Notes under the pieces: generated by a model
Seen by the model: only the letters and a program-made list of their open reading frames with translations
The model's database searches: none
Told to the model about the DNA's origin: nothing
Program-made: the position numbers and the translations under genes
In this document: piece by piece, positions 45,757 to 54,191 of the stretch
How the letters are laid out: each line of letters starts with the position of its first letter
Numbering within the stretch: the stretch's first letter is position 1
Assembly (NCBI GenBank): GCA_037482215.1
Contig: CP148074.1
Location: 3,162,001-3,226,000 of the forward strand
Direction: 5' to 3'
From: Pseudomonas mendocina
Lineage (GTDB): Bacteria > Pseudomonadota > Gammaproteobacteria > Pseudomonadales > Pseudomonadaceae
Length of the DNA: 64,000 nt

Positions 45757-47540
45757 GACGAGAGTGCCGCCCCAAATGCCTTGACCGTTTCTTCGCTGTC
45801 GCGCCCGGCGATGGTTTTGCCCATGGCCTGTTCGATCAGCTTCAACAGTGCGGCGGCGCGTTGGCGGATAAACGCATCGAAGTCGTCAGAGCGCAGCGCG
45901 GTCACCGGGATCACGTGGGAGAGCAGAAACTCGTCCAGGCTATCGGGGGCCACCTGCTTGGCTTTCTGGATGCGGGCGAGGTACATGCTGGGCGCATCCC
46001 CGCTGATGAAACGGTTGGTGCCAGCGGCCAGAGGGGCCTTGTTGACCACGCTGTTCCATTTCTCCTTGGGCAATTTCTGCTTTTCGCACCAGGCACGGGG
46101 GAACACATGGTGGATGTCGATGGCGTTGTTGAAGTAGGTGTTGAGGTCAATCGGCGTACCGCTGACGAAATCCCGGCCGCCATGTTTCATGAGCAAGGCG
46201 GCCAGCCCCTTGTAGGCGGCTGCGAGGCGGCTTTGCAGGGACAGCAGGCGCGTCGGCGCGAAGTTGGCGTCGCGCACCGTGCGCGGTTCGCTGCCGCTTT
46301 CGACCCAGGCGACCACATCCTGGATGTCCATGCCAAAACGGGTTTCGTTGGCGCCACCGTACAGTTCACCCAGAACACCGCTCCAGTACCAGCGCAGCAG
46401 CTTTTGTTTGACGCCATGTTGCGTGGTGCGGTCTGCCAAATGAGCGCAGATGGCCGACAACGGAATGAGTTGCGTGGCATAAGGCAGGCTTCGGTCGTCG
46501 AAGATTTTTTCCTCCGCCAGCAACTCGGCTGCCCGCTTGAAGCCTTTCTCCAAATCAGATTCCAGCGCCTTGAAGTCCGCCAGCGGCAGCTTCAGCACGT
46601 CGGCGCGCTTGCAACTGACGGGCGTGCTCTGCACCTTGTGCCGCCGGTAGCTGGCCAACAGGGTCACTGCGGTGAGAAAGCTGGTGCCGTCCACTGCCGT
46701 GAGCACGTCATGCTTGGCCGTCAGCCGCTCCTGCCGCGCCTCCCAGTCATCACGAAGATTGAATTCATCGGCCGCGAAGGTTGCCGTCATCAGCTCGAAG
46801 ACGGTGAGCGTCACGCCACCGGTATTGACCTTCTCGAAGACCTGGCACACGGCTTCGCGCGGCGTGTCCTGGGTCAGTTCGATGGCAGGCACCTTGAACT
46901 GTTGGAAGCGCAGCCAGATTTCGTTACGAAACCGCTGCATGAACTGCATGGCTTCCGCTGCGAACTGATGGTGCGCGCTGAAGCCGCTTTCCCAGGCCAT
47001 AAAACCTTGAATATCGAAGAGTAATGCCACCGGGAAGAGCCGCTGGTCGTACTGCAAATCAGGTGTGCGGACATCCAGATCGACTTTACGGCCGAAGTCG
47101 GACGTGACTTGCAGTGTCTCCGGCAGCGAGAGAACTGCGTCTTCCCGGTCTGCCGACTCATCCAGGCATTGGGTCATGTCAAGGAAGTACAGGCGGCGAA
47201 TATTCGCGCCTTTCTCCGTGCGTGTCGGCACGGGCTGGCCGCTGCGCAGCGCCAGGTACATGGAGGTCAAGCGTTGCTGACCATCAAGTACGAGGGTTTT
47301 TGGAGCAGGCGCAGGCTGCAGGTTGACGCCGGCAAACAGGCGAGGTTTGAACGGCACACCGCCTGCTTCCAGAAACATCACTGCGCCAATCGGGTAGGAC
47401 AGCGAGAGGCTCGCAATCAATGACCGAATATGGTTGTCATCCCACACCCAACCGCGTTGGAAGTCAGGAAGCTGGATTTGCCCCGATGCAATGCCATCGA
47501 GGACATCTTTCAATGCGGGTTCGGCGGTGCGAAAGCTCAT
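45753..47540 (-). CDS. DUF262/HNH (GmrSD-like) predicted nuclease
   Basis: A 595-residue protein. The N-terminal DUF262 domain (ParB/Srx fold) has LPDFQRGWVWDD and the signature LVLDGQQRLTS at about residue 85. The C-terminal part has an HNH-like DUF1524 site, DIHHVFPRAWCEK (about 473) followed by a conserved Asn region. This is the GmrS-GmrD order of type IV restriction enzymes and of SspE, which sense modified DNA. The ATG at 47540 follows AAGGA; an upstream ATG at 47558 overlaps the helicase stop. A modification-dependent nuclease in the same operon as a methyltransferase is notable. Confidence 0.8.
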   Translation of the reverse strand: MSFRTAEPALKDVLDGIASGQIQLPDFQRGWVWDDNHIRSLIASLSLSYPIGAVMFLEAGGVPFKPRLFAGVNLQPAPAPKTLVLDGQQRLTSMYLALRSGQPVPTRTEKGANIRRLYFLDMTQCLDESADREDAVLSLPETLQVTSDFGRKVDLDVRTPDLQYDQRLFPVALLFDIQGFMAWESGFSAHHQFAAEAMQFMQRFRNEIWLRFQQFKVPAIELTQDTPREAVCQVFEKVNTGGVTLTVFELMTATFAADEFNLRDDWEARQERLTAKHDVLTAVDGTSFLTAVTLLASYRRHKVQSTPVSCKRADVLKLPLADFKALESDLEKGFKRAAELLAEEKIFDDRSLPYATQLIPLSAICAHLADRTTQHGVKQKLLRWYWSGVLGELYGGANETRFGMDIQDVVAWVESGSEPRTVRDANFAPTRLLSLQSRLAAAYKGLAALLMKHGGRDFVSGTPIDLNTYFNNAIDIHHVFPRAWCEKQKLPKEKWNSVVNKAPLAAGTNRFISGDAPSMYLARIQKAKQVAPDSLDEFLLSHVIPVTALRSDDFDAFIRQRAAALLKLIEQAMGKTIAGRDSEETVKAFGAALSS

Positions 47541-47554
47541 GCGGGTCCTTGTAA

Positions 47555-50500
47555 TCAAATACTTTGTTCATCGGGCAGCACGACGAGAAATGCCACCACC
47601 TCAAAGTCGCCACTGCCGGCGAACTCGCCTTTCATGGAGTGTGTGCCGCCGGGCGTGAACAGGCTGGCCACGGCCCGCTCCTCGTGCTTGCCGGCGACGG
47701 ATGCCACAGCCGCTGCGAGCAGCTTCTGGGCGTGGCGCATGTCTTCGCCGCCTTTGCTTGCCTTGTCGAAGCGCGCACAGGCACTGTCATCCGGCCGTTC
47801 GCGCCCCAGCGCCAAGCGCTTGAGACGATCGAGAATGCGCTTGGCCTGCGGGTAAGGCAGCAACACGTGGCCGTCATCGCCGACATGTACCAGGTAGTGC
47901 GGTGCCAGTGGGTAGTCGGACGTCGTGGCAGGCCTTGCTGCCGGGCCGCAGGCTTGCAGGCAGAAGATCACGCCGGGCGGAATGTCGGCATCCAGCGTGG
48001 TGGTGACTGCATAAGCGCCCAGCGGCTGGGTGTCCAGCTTGCCGGGGTGCGTTTTCAGGAACTGCGCTAGGTCGATGCGGAAGTCGGTCAGGGTGAGGTC
48101 GGTGATCGCCACGCCAGTCGACAGGTCTTCCATGTCGATCACCGTGTCCTGCAACTTGAGCAGTTGCTTGCGCCGGTACTCCAGGTCGTTCATGGCGTTG
48201 CCGGACTGTTGCTCGATCAGGTTCTCTTCGCCGGTGGCCGAGACATCGAGCAGCACCATGCGGCCGCTGACGCGCTGTTCCAGGTTGATGTATTCCTCCA
48301 GCTCCATGTTGGGCCAGAAGTTCACCAACTGGATGCGCTGGTTGGGCGAGCCGATGCGATCGATACGCCCGAAGCGTTGGATGATGCGCACCGGGTTCCA
48401 GTGAATGTCGTAGTTGATCAGCCAGTCGCAGTCTTGCAGGTTCTGCCCTTCGGAGATGCAATCGGTGGCGATCAGCAGATCGATTTCGCCTTCACCCGCC
48501 ATGTCTTGCGGGCGCTCCTTGGCACGCGGCGCGAAGGCCGACAGCACATCGCCCATGCCTTTGCGCAGGCCCGGCAGCGTGACCTGGATGCCGGCGCTGC
48601 CGGTGACGACGGCCGTATGCATGCCCAGCGTATCCCTGGCCCAGGAAGCAAGCTGGGCGTAGAGATAGTGCGCAGTGTCCGAGAAGGCGGTGAACACGAT
48701 GATCTTGCGGTTGGCTTTGCCATCGTGCGTGTTGATGGGCTGGGCGCATTTGCGGGCAATCATGTCGCGCAAGGCCGCCAGCTTGGCATCACGCGCGGCA
48801 TCCACTTGGCGCGCTGCCGCCAGCAAGGTCGCCAGGCGGTTGCGGTCTTCCAGCAGATCCTGCTTCCAGCGAATCAGATCCACATCGCCCAGCAGCACCT
48901 TGACCTTGCGCCCGACCAACAAGGTCTCGAACGCCGGGTCGTCGATATCGACGTCGGCAATGTCGATTTCCTCCAGCGCTTCGGCATGGGACTCGATGCG
49001 CGCCAGCGTGTTCTCTACATCCTTGAGTTGGCGCTGCACGGTCAGGGTGAAGGACGAAACGCAGCTTTCCATGCGTTTGAGCACGTTCACACGCAGCAGG
49101 TGGATCAGGCTTTCTTCGCGATCCGCCTGACGGAAGAAACTTTCGCCGCCACGCACCTGGGTGCTGTACTTGGCGTCGTAGGCCGCCTGCTTGTGGGGCA
49201 GCACATAGCGCAGCGGCGCGTAGCTGGCGAGCGTGAGTCGGCGGATTTCCTGGTTGATGTCGCGGATGGCACGGAATTCGCCCGCAAGGTCCACGTCGGC
49301 CTTGATGTTGATGGGCGGCAGTCGGTCGGGGAAGCGGCCGGTCTCGCTGGTGCCGTAGTACTTCTCCACATGCCGCCTGGAGCGGGCAATGGTGAGATGA
49401 TCCAACAAGGTGAAGTAGTCAAAACCCAGCATTTCCACCAACTGGGTGGGTGTCTTTTCAGCGTCGTCCAGTGCCAGCCAGCGGTTGAACTGCGCCTGCG
49501 CCTTGCGGGTCGTGGCCTCGATGCTGGCGATGCCGTGCTCCATCAGGGCAGTGTCATCCCCCTCGGTGACAAAGGCGATCTGGTTGCGCAGGTCGGCCAG
49601 GCGATTGTTGACCGGCGTGGCCGAAAGCATGAGCACGCGGGTCTTGACGCCTTCGCGGATGATGCGTCGCATCAGGCGGTCGTAGCGCGATTCCTTGCCC
49701 TTGTGCGTGGCCTTGTTGCGGAAGTTGTGTGACTCGTCGATCACCACCAGGTCGTAGTTGCCCCAGTTCACATGCGACAGGTCGATGTCACCAGATACCC
49801 CGCCATCGCGCGACAGGTCGGTGTGGTTGAGCACGTCGTAGTTGAACCGGTCGGCCGCCAGGGCGTTACGCTTGTCGTTGGCCTTGTAGAGCGTCCAGTT
49901 GTCGCGCAGGCGCTTGGGCGCCAGCACCAGCACGCGGTCGTTGCGCAGTTCGTGATACTTGATGATGGCCAGGGCTTCGAAGGTTTTGCCCAGACCCACG
50001 CTGTCGGCGATGATGCAGCCGCCAAAGCGGTTCAGCTTGTCGATGGCACCCACCACACCGTCGCGCTGAAACTTGAAGAGCTTTTTCCACACCACGGTAT
50101 TGCGGATGCCGGTGGCGGACTTGACGATGCGCTCCTCGTCCATCTCGTCACCGCTGTCCTGAAACAGGCGGTGCAGCATCAAGGTGTAGATGGTGAAGGG
50201 GTCACGGTGCTCGCCCAGCGCCTGCAGTGCTTCAAGGATGGACTCGCTCTCGTTGCGCTGGCCTTTGGAGTCGGTGGCATCAGCACCATGCAAGCCTGCC
50301 CACTGGTGATCAAACCATTGGGCGAGCTGCGCGGCTTCGTCGACCGTTTCTGATGCCTGAATCAGGTTCAGAGGGTTGCCCGGCGTCAGACCAAGGCCAG
50401 ACGTGTTGAAGGCAAAAGAACCCAGAATCACTTGCGCAGGAGCCCCGTCCGGCCCGCGCATAACGGCAGCTCCCTGTGGCACCCCTTTTGATGCCCGCCG

Positions 50501-50788
50501 AAGCGCCACTTTCTCTGTGATCCATTTCGCGCATTGATTGGCCAACCAGCGTGCCTGCAGACGATTGCGTGCAGCGCGGTCGCTCTCCGTACCCAAGAGT
50601 TCAAGTGCCTCGTTGTCAGGAGGCACGATCAATTGAACTCGATCCAGAGCAGACAACGCCTCCCGGATTTCTGCAAAGGCGTAGAGAGAGAACGAAGGCG
50701 TTACACAGTCGAGTCGGTTGCCGTGCTTGAGGTGGGGCTGCATCAAGTCGATGACGCGCTGTGTTCCGGTGTTTTGGATCAGCTTCAT
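47555..50788 (-). CDS. PLD-like/SNF2 helicase of the defence operon
   Basis: A 1077-residue superfamily 2 enzyme. The N-terminal 150 residues resemble a phospholipase D-type domain, with GSFAFNTSGLG in the place of the usual GSxNxTxxGL, but the HxK catalytic pair is not seen, so this half may be inactive. Helicase motifs follow: IIADSVGLGKT (about 262), VVIDESHNF (about 347) and the C-terminal block TDCISEGQNLQDCDW to QRFGRIDRIGS (about 775-813). Such proteins accompany DUF4391-Mod-Res clusters. DISARM DrmD is also SNF2-like, but drmA and drmB are absent here. Confidence 0.83.
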   Translation of the reverse strand: MKLIQNTGTQRVIDLMQPHLKHGNRLDCVTPSFSLYAFAEIREALSALDRVQLIVPPDNEALELLGTESDRAARNRLQARWLANQCAKWITEKVALRRASKGVPQGAAVMRGPDGAPAQVILGSFAFNTSGLGLTPGNPLNLIQASETVDEAAQLAQWFDHQWAGLHGADATDSKGQRNESESILEALQALGEHRDPFTIYTLMLHRLFQDSGDEMDEERIVKSATGIRNTVVWKKLFKFQRDGVVGAIDKLNRFGGCIIADSVGLGKTFEALAIIKYHELRNDRVLVLAPKRLRDNWTLYKANDKRNALAADRFNYDVLNHTDLSRDGGVSGDIDLSHVNWGNYDLVVIDESHNFRNKATHKGKESRYDRLMRRIIREGVKTRVLMLSATPVNNRLADLRNQIAFVTEGDDTALMEHGIASIEATTRKAQAQFNRWLALDDAEKTPTQLVEMLGFDYFTLLDHLTIARSRRHVEKYYGTSETGRFPDRLPPINIKADVDLAGEFRAIRDINQEIRRLTLASYAPLRYVLPHKQAAYDAKYSTQVRGGESFFRQADREESLIHLLRVNVLKRMESCVSSFTLTVQRQLKDVENTLARIESHAEALEEIDIADVDIDDPAFETLLVGRKVKVLLGDVDLIRWKQDLLEDRNRLATLLAAARQVDAARDAKLAALRDMIARKCAQPINTHDGKANRKIIVFTAFSDTAHYLYAQLASWARDTLGMHTAVVTGSAGIQVTLPGLRKGMGDVLSAFAPRAKERPQDMAGEGEIDLLIATDCISEGQNLQDCDWLINYDIHWNPVRIIQRFGRIDRIGSPNQRIQLVNFWPNMELEEYINLEQRVSGRMVLLDVSATGEENLIEQQSGNAMNDLEYRRKQLLKLQDTVIDMEDLSTGVAITDLTLTDFRIDLAQFLKTHPGKLDTQPLGAYAVTTTLDADIPPGVIFCLQACGPAARPATTSDYPLAPHYLVHVGDDGHVLLPYPQAKRILDRLKRLALGRERPDDSACARFDKASKGGEDMRHAQKLLAAAVASVAGKHEERAVASLFTPGGTHSMKGEFAGSGDFEVVAFLVVLPDEQSI

Positions 50789-50800
50789 GGTCGTTTCCGT

Positions 50801-51709
50801 TCAGTCAGCAATCGACGTTTCTGCACTCGGCGATGCATACCCCGGCGCCAGCACTGCATTGCGCACGCCGTAGATGGCGAGGTGGTCCTTCAACCAAAGC
50901 CGGTACTCAGGGCCGCGCAGGCTATGGTCGGGGGAGCAGTCCACACTCCATTTGCGCAGGATGTAGCCAGCGGTGGCGGCGCGCAGCTTCATGTGCAGCA
51001 CGCCGCCTCGCATGCCGTAGTCCATTTCAGTGATTTCTGGCCGGGGCTGATCCGGGTGAGGAACCAGCTCCAGCTCGACGATCCGTGTCCATTGAATGTC
51101 CTGATCGCTCATCTCGTGGGGCGCCACGGGCTGCCCCTTGCGCACCACAGGACGCTTGATCCGGGTGATGACGAAATCCCGGAATTCCTGCGATTTGCGG
51201 TCGAAGGCGCGGACGTGCCAACGCAGGCCGTTGTCGATCAGCGCGAACGGGACGATCTCCCGCACGGTGCGGCCACTGGAGATGGAGTGGTACTCGATGC
51301 CGAGCGGGCATTCGCGGTGGATGGCCCGAGTCACGCTCGCCAGGATGTCCAGGTCAGGGTGGGTGAGCCGGGACGGGCTCTCGCTGGCCACCCAGGCCTT
51401 GATGTGCATCGGTTCACCGTCGCCAAAACCCTGCGTCAGCCACGACAACACCCGCTCGGGCGGGAAATCGAAGATCGGCTGGAAGCTCGGGCCGAGGACG
51501 TAGAACTTGCCTTTGCCGTCGTAGTCGATATTCCCCGGAGCCAAGTCCTTGTACAGCGCCAAGTCCCTGGATGCGGCGGCGGACTGGATACCAAAGCGCC
51601 TGACCAAGTCCTGGCGGCGCATCTCCCCAATGAAGCGCACGCGCAACTCCACGAACGCGAGCCGGTCGCGCTGTGGCTGGGTTAGATCGGCAAGCTGTTC
51701 GTGGGGCAT
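50801..51709 (-). CDS. WYL-domain transcriptional regulator
   Basis: A 302-residue regulator. The N-terminal winged helix (VRFIGEMRRQDLVRRFGIQSAAASRDLALYKDL) is followed by a WYL domain (about 120-220: HRECPLGIEYHSISSGRTVREIVPFALIDNGLRWHVRAFDR) and a C-terminal extension. This is the layout of BrxR/CapW-type regulators, which repress defence operons and respond to a nucleic-acid or nucleotide signal. It is the first gene of the nine-gene minus-strand operon, 12 bases before the helicase start. A perfect palindrome lies 40 bases upstream. Confidence 0.83.
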   Translation of the reverse strand: MPHEQLADLTQPQRDRLAFVELRVRFIGEMRRQDLVRRFGIQSAAASRDLALYKDLAPGNIDYDGKGKFYVLGPSFQPIFDFPPERVLSWLTQGFGDGEPMHIKAWVASESPSRLTHPDLDILASVTRAIHRECPLGIEYHSISSGRTVREIVPFALIDNGLRWHVRAFDRKSQEFRDFVITRIKRPVVRKGQPVAPHEMSDQDIQWTRIVELELVPHPDQPRPEITEMDYGMRGGVLHMKLRAATAGYILRKWSVDCSPDHSLRGPEYRLWLKDHLAIYGVRNAVLAPGYASPSAETSIAD

Positions 51710-51748
51710 CCTGGTTGGCTCGTTCGGGTTAGCGAATGCTTATGCGGA

Positions 51749-51760
51749 TTTCTGCAGAAA
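51749..51760 (-). promoter_or_regulatory. Palindrome upstream of the WYL regulator gene
   Basis: TTTCTGCAGAAA is a perfect 12-base palindrome, 40 bases before the WYL start codon, in the 278-base divergent space between the defence operon and the LysR gene. It could be the operator of the WYL protein. The rest of that space is AT-rich and holds no gene. Confidence 0.35.
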
Positions 51761-51987
51761 GTATATGAGCTGCTTGAAAAGACGTCTATAAATCTAAGTT
51801 GGATTTCTAGTGCGCTGCATTATGATAACCATTTTTTGAGGCGCAAATGCAGTGATCTGGCATGGACGAGTAGGTGATGGTCCATCGGATCGCACCAGGA
51901 ACGCCGTGGAATAGCGTGCATCCAGCAGGCTCCTGCGGACGAAAACTGGTGCGAATAGATCCTTGATAGGGAACAGGAGCACGGCCC

Positions 51988-52878
51988 ATGGAACTGCGAC
52001 ACCTTCGCTGCTTTGTAGCTCTCGCAGAGGAGCTGCACTTCACACGGGCCGCCGAGCGCCTTCATATCGAACAGCCACCCTTGTCCCGCGCCATCAAGGA
52101 GCTTGAGGACGACCTGGGCGCGGTGCTCTTCGTGCGCAACCGCCGAGGTACGGTGCTTACCGAGGCGGGCGCAACTTTCCTGCAAGACGTGCGCAGGGTG
52201 TTCGCCGCGCTGAAACAGGCTCAGGAGAATGTCCGGGCGGTCGCGGCGGGCCTGAGCGGAAGCCTTCGCATCGCCGTGTCCGATGGCGCAATCGATCCCC
52301 GGTTGTCGACCCTCCTGGCCCGCTGCCGCGAGGAGGAGCCGGAGATCGAGATTCGCCTGTCCGAAGTGCCGTTGGCCGAGCAGTTGCGCGGGTTGCGCTC
52401 GGGCGACTTCTCGATCGGGTTCGCGCACACGGCGGAGGTCGGCGATGACATCGTGACCGAGCCGCTCTGGCACGACTCGCTGGTGGTCGCGGTGCCCGCC
52501 CGGCACCCATTGCTTTCACACAAGGCCGTTCCGCTGCATCAGCTTGCGAGCTACCCACTGGTCTTATGCGATCCGCAGATATGCGAAGGCTGCTACCGCG
52601 AACTGGTGCGGCTCCTGCGGCCGCTGGAGCGTGAGCCCGACGTTGTCGAGCATGTGTCTTCGCTGGACATGATGCTTACCCTGGTCGGTGCGGGCTACGG
52701 GGTAGGCTTCATCACGGCAACCAGGGTCGCGGCGAGCCCGCGCCCCGATGTGGTGATCCGCCCCCTGGCTATGGATTCCGCGATCATCACGACCTACTTG
52801 CTGCGACCTACCAGCGAGAGCATGCCGGTATCGGTGGAGCGGTTCATCGCGCGCCTGCGCGAGCACTCGGGCGATTGA
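51988..52878 (+). CDS. LysR-family transcriptional regulator
   Basis: A 296-residue LysR regulator. The N-terminal helix-turn-helix (MELRHLRCFVALAEELHFTR to PPLSRAIKELEDDLGAVLF) and the periplasmic-binding-type effector domain (about residues 90-290) are both complete. It is divergent from the WYL-led defence operon. The target genes cannot be read from context. Similar LysR genes lie near the integrase end of PAGI-2-type ICEs. Confidence 0.85.
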   Translation: MELRHLRCFVALAEELHFTRAAERLHIEQPPLSRAIKELEDDLGAVLFVRNRRGTVLTEAGATFLQDVRRVFAALKQAQENVRAVAAGLSGSLRIAVSDGAIDPRLSTLLARCREEEPEIEIRLSEVPLAEQLRGLRSGDFSIGFAHTAEVGDDIVTEPLWHDSLVVAVPARHPLLSHKAVPLHQLASYPLVLCDPQICEGCYRELVRLLRPLEREPDVVEHVSSLDMMLTLVGAGYGVGFITATRVAASPRPDVVIRPLAMDSAIITTYLLRPTSESMPVSVERFIARLREHSGD

Positions 52879-52915
52879 TGCGGCGGCAAGGGCCGTAACT
52901 GAAGTTCGCGGCCGC

Positions 52916-53221
52916 TTATGGCGAGCCTTGCGGCTCACTGCCAGAGTTGAGGTTCTTTTCAGTCGCCGCCATCAACTCGCTGGCGCTGATCCCGAGCGCG
53001 GTAGCAATTTTCAGTATCAGGGGAAGCGTCGGCACATGCTCCCCGCGTTCGATCTTGCCCATGTGCGAACGCGATATTCCAGCCTGAAATGCAAAGTCGT
53101 CTTGAGCGACGCCTTGCGCGACGCGAGCGGCACGAACGGCCCGCCCGAAAGCTAATGCTGGTTCGGATTCATAGGTCGGTGTGCCAGGTGGACGACCTGG
53201 CTGAATAGTAAGCTTCTGCAT
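52916..53221 (-). CDS. XRE-family helix-turn-helix regulator
   Basis: A 101-residue protein with a central Cro/CI-type domain (about residues 28-85: FGRAVRAARVAQGVAQDDFAF, SRSHMGKIERGEHVPTLPLILKIATALG). The start at 53221 (MQKLTIQ) is preferred to a non-ATG codon eight residues upstream. It is divergent from the LysR-effector-domain gene, with 121 AT-rich bases between them that must carry both promoters. It is a candidate regulator of ICE functions or of that neighbour. Confidence 0.8.
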   Translation of the reverse strand: MQKLTIQPGRPPGTPTYESEPALAFGRAVRAARVAQGVAQDDFAFQAGISRSHMGKIERGEHVPTLPLILKIATALGISASELMAATEKNLNSGSEPQGSP

Positions 53222-53342
53222 CGACAGAAGCGTCAAACAATCCACTTAAATTAACCACGTTAAACATATAGACGTTAAAGTTCTCTCTTTACTATGATGC
53301 TGGTTTGCCCTTGACCTGCTTCGTCGCTTCTGTGGGTTCTCC

Positions 53343-53984
53343 ATGGACAACATCACCAGCCAACCTGCCCACCTCAGGCTTGCGATAGCGCCAGGCGTAT
53401 CGTCATCTCAGCTTTCGGCGCTGCTCGCGCTGCAACGCGCGCAAGAGCCAGAGGTCAGCATCGCGTTCTTTGAGGTTGCAGGTGACGAGCTGCTTGATGG
53501 ACTTCGTGAAGGCCGCTATGACGTAGGGGTGTCGCTTCAAGGGTCGAGCGATCCGGCCATCCAAACCCGGCCCTTGTGGATTGAGCACATGGCTGTTGCG
53601 ATGCCGCTGCGGTTTCCCTTGCTTGACCAGGCAGCGCTCACCGTCGCCGATCTACAGGACTACCCGATCTTTCGCTGGCGGGCTGAGACGTGTTCTCTGC
53701 TGGATCATCGGCTGCTCTCGCACCCGCCTGCTGACCAGCAGAATCTTCAGTACGTCACGTCTTTCGAGATGATGGCGCTATGGGTTTCTGCCGGCTACGG
53801 TGTCGGGGTATCCGCGCAATCGCGCATCAAGCGCGCCCATGGATGGGGAATCAGCATGCGCCCGCTGGACGACGGTCCCTACGAGATCGTGACGCACCTG
53901 CATAGACCCCAAGGGCAAGCGAACTCTGTTTCCGAGCGATTCGAGAGCAGAGCTCTGCATGTAGCACAAGCTCAGGGCGCCTGA
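53343..53984 (+). CDS. LysR effector-domain-only protein
   Basis: A 213-residue protein that aligns with the substrate-binding half of LysR regulators (LRLAIAPGVSSSQLSALLALQ, DELLDGLREGRYDVGVSLQG, SFEMMALWVSAGYGVGV) but has no helix-turn-helix. It begins cleanly with an ATG and no upstream open frame, so it is not a simple truncation. It may sense a ligand and act through the divergent XRE protein; this is inference. The Tn402-type end lies 55 bases after its stop, so its downstream context has been cut by insertion of the resistance region. Confidence 0.75.
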   Translation: MDNITSQPAHLRLAIAPGVSSSQLSALLALQRAQEPEVSIAFFEVAGDELLDGLREGRYDVGVSLQGSSDPAIQTRPLWIEHMAVAMPLRFPLLDQAALTVADLQDYPIFRWRAETCSLLDHRLLSHPPADQQNLQYVTSFEMMALWVSAGYGVGVSAQSRIKRAHGWGISMRPLDDGPYEIVTHLHRPQGQANSVSERFESRALHVAQAQGA

Positions 53985-54039
53985 TACCACTTCGCTTAGG
54001 AGCAGGTCGCAGGGCACACAACTCAGTGGCTGCCTGTAG

Positions 54040-54191
54040 TGTCATTTTCAGAAGACGACTGCACCAGTTGATTGGGCGTAATGGCTGTTGTGCAGCCAGC
54101 TCCTGACAGTTCAATATCAGAAGTGATCTGCACCAATCTCGACTATGCTCAATACTCGTGTGCACCAAAGCGAGGTGAGCATGGCGACGGA
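54040..54191 (+). repeat. Class 1 integron/Tn402 end IRt with flanking 152 bp
   Basis: The sequence starting TGTCATTTTCAGAAGACGAC is the Tn402-family terminal inverted repeat IRt. It is followed by the familiar segment that links IRt to IS6100 in In4-type class 1 integrons. It marks the exact left border of the resistance region. The five bases before it (TGTAG, 54035-54039) are the expected target-site duplication; the partner copy would lie beyond the right end of the window. Confidence 0.88.

Noticed and set aside
35302..51709. Naming the large defence operon DISARM or BREX
   Set aside because: There is no DrmA, DrmB, PglZ or BrxC-like gene; only the helicase, methyltransferase and WYL components are comparable.
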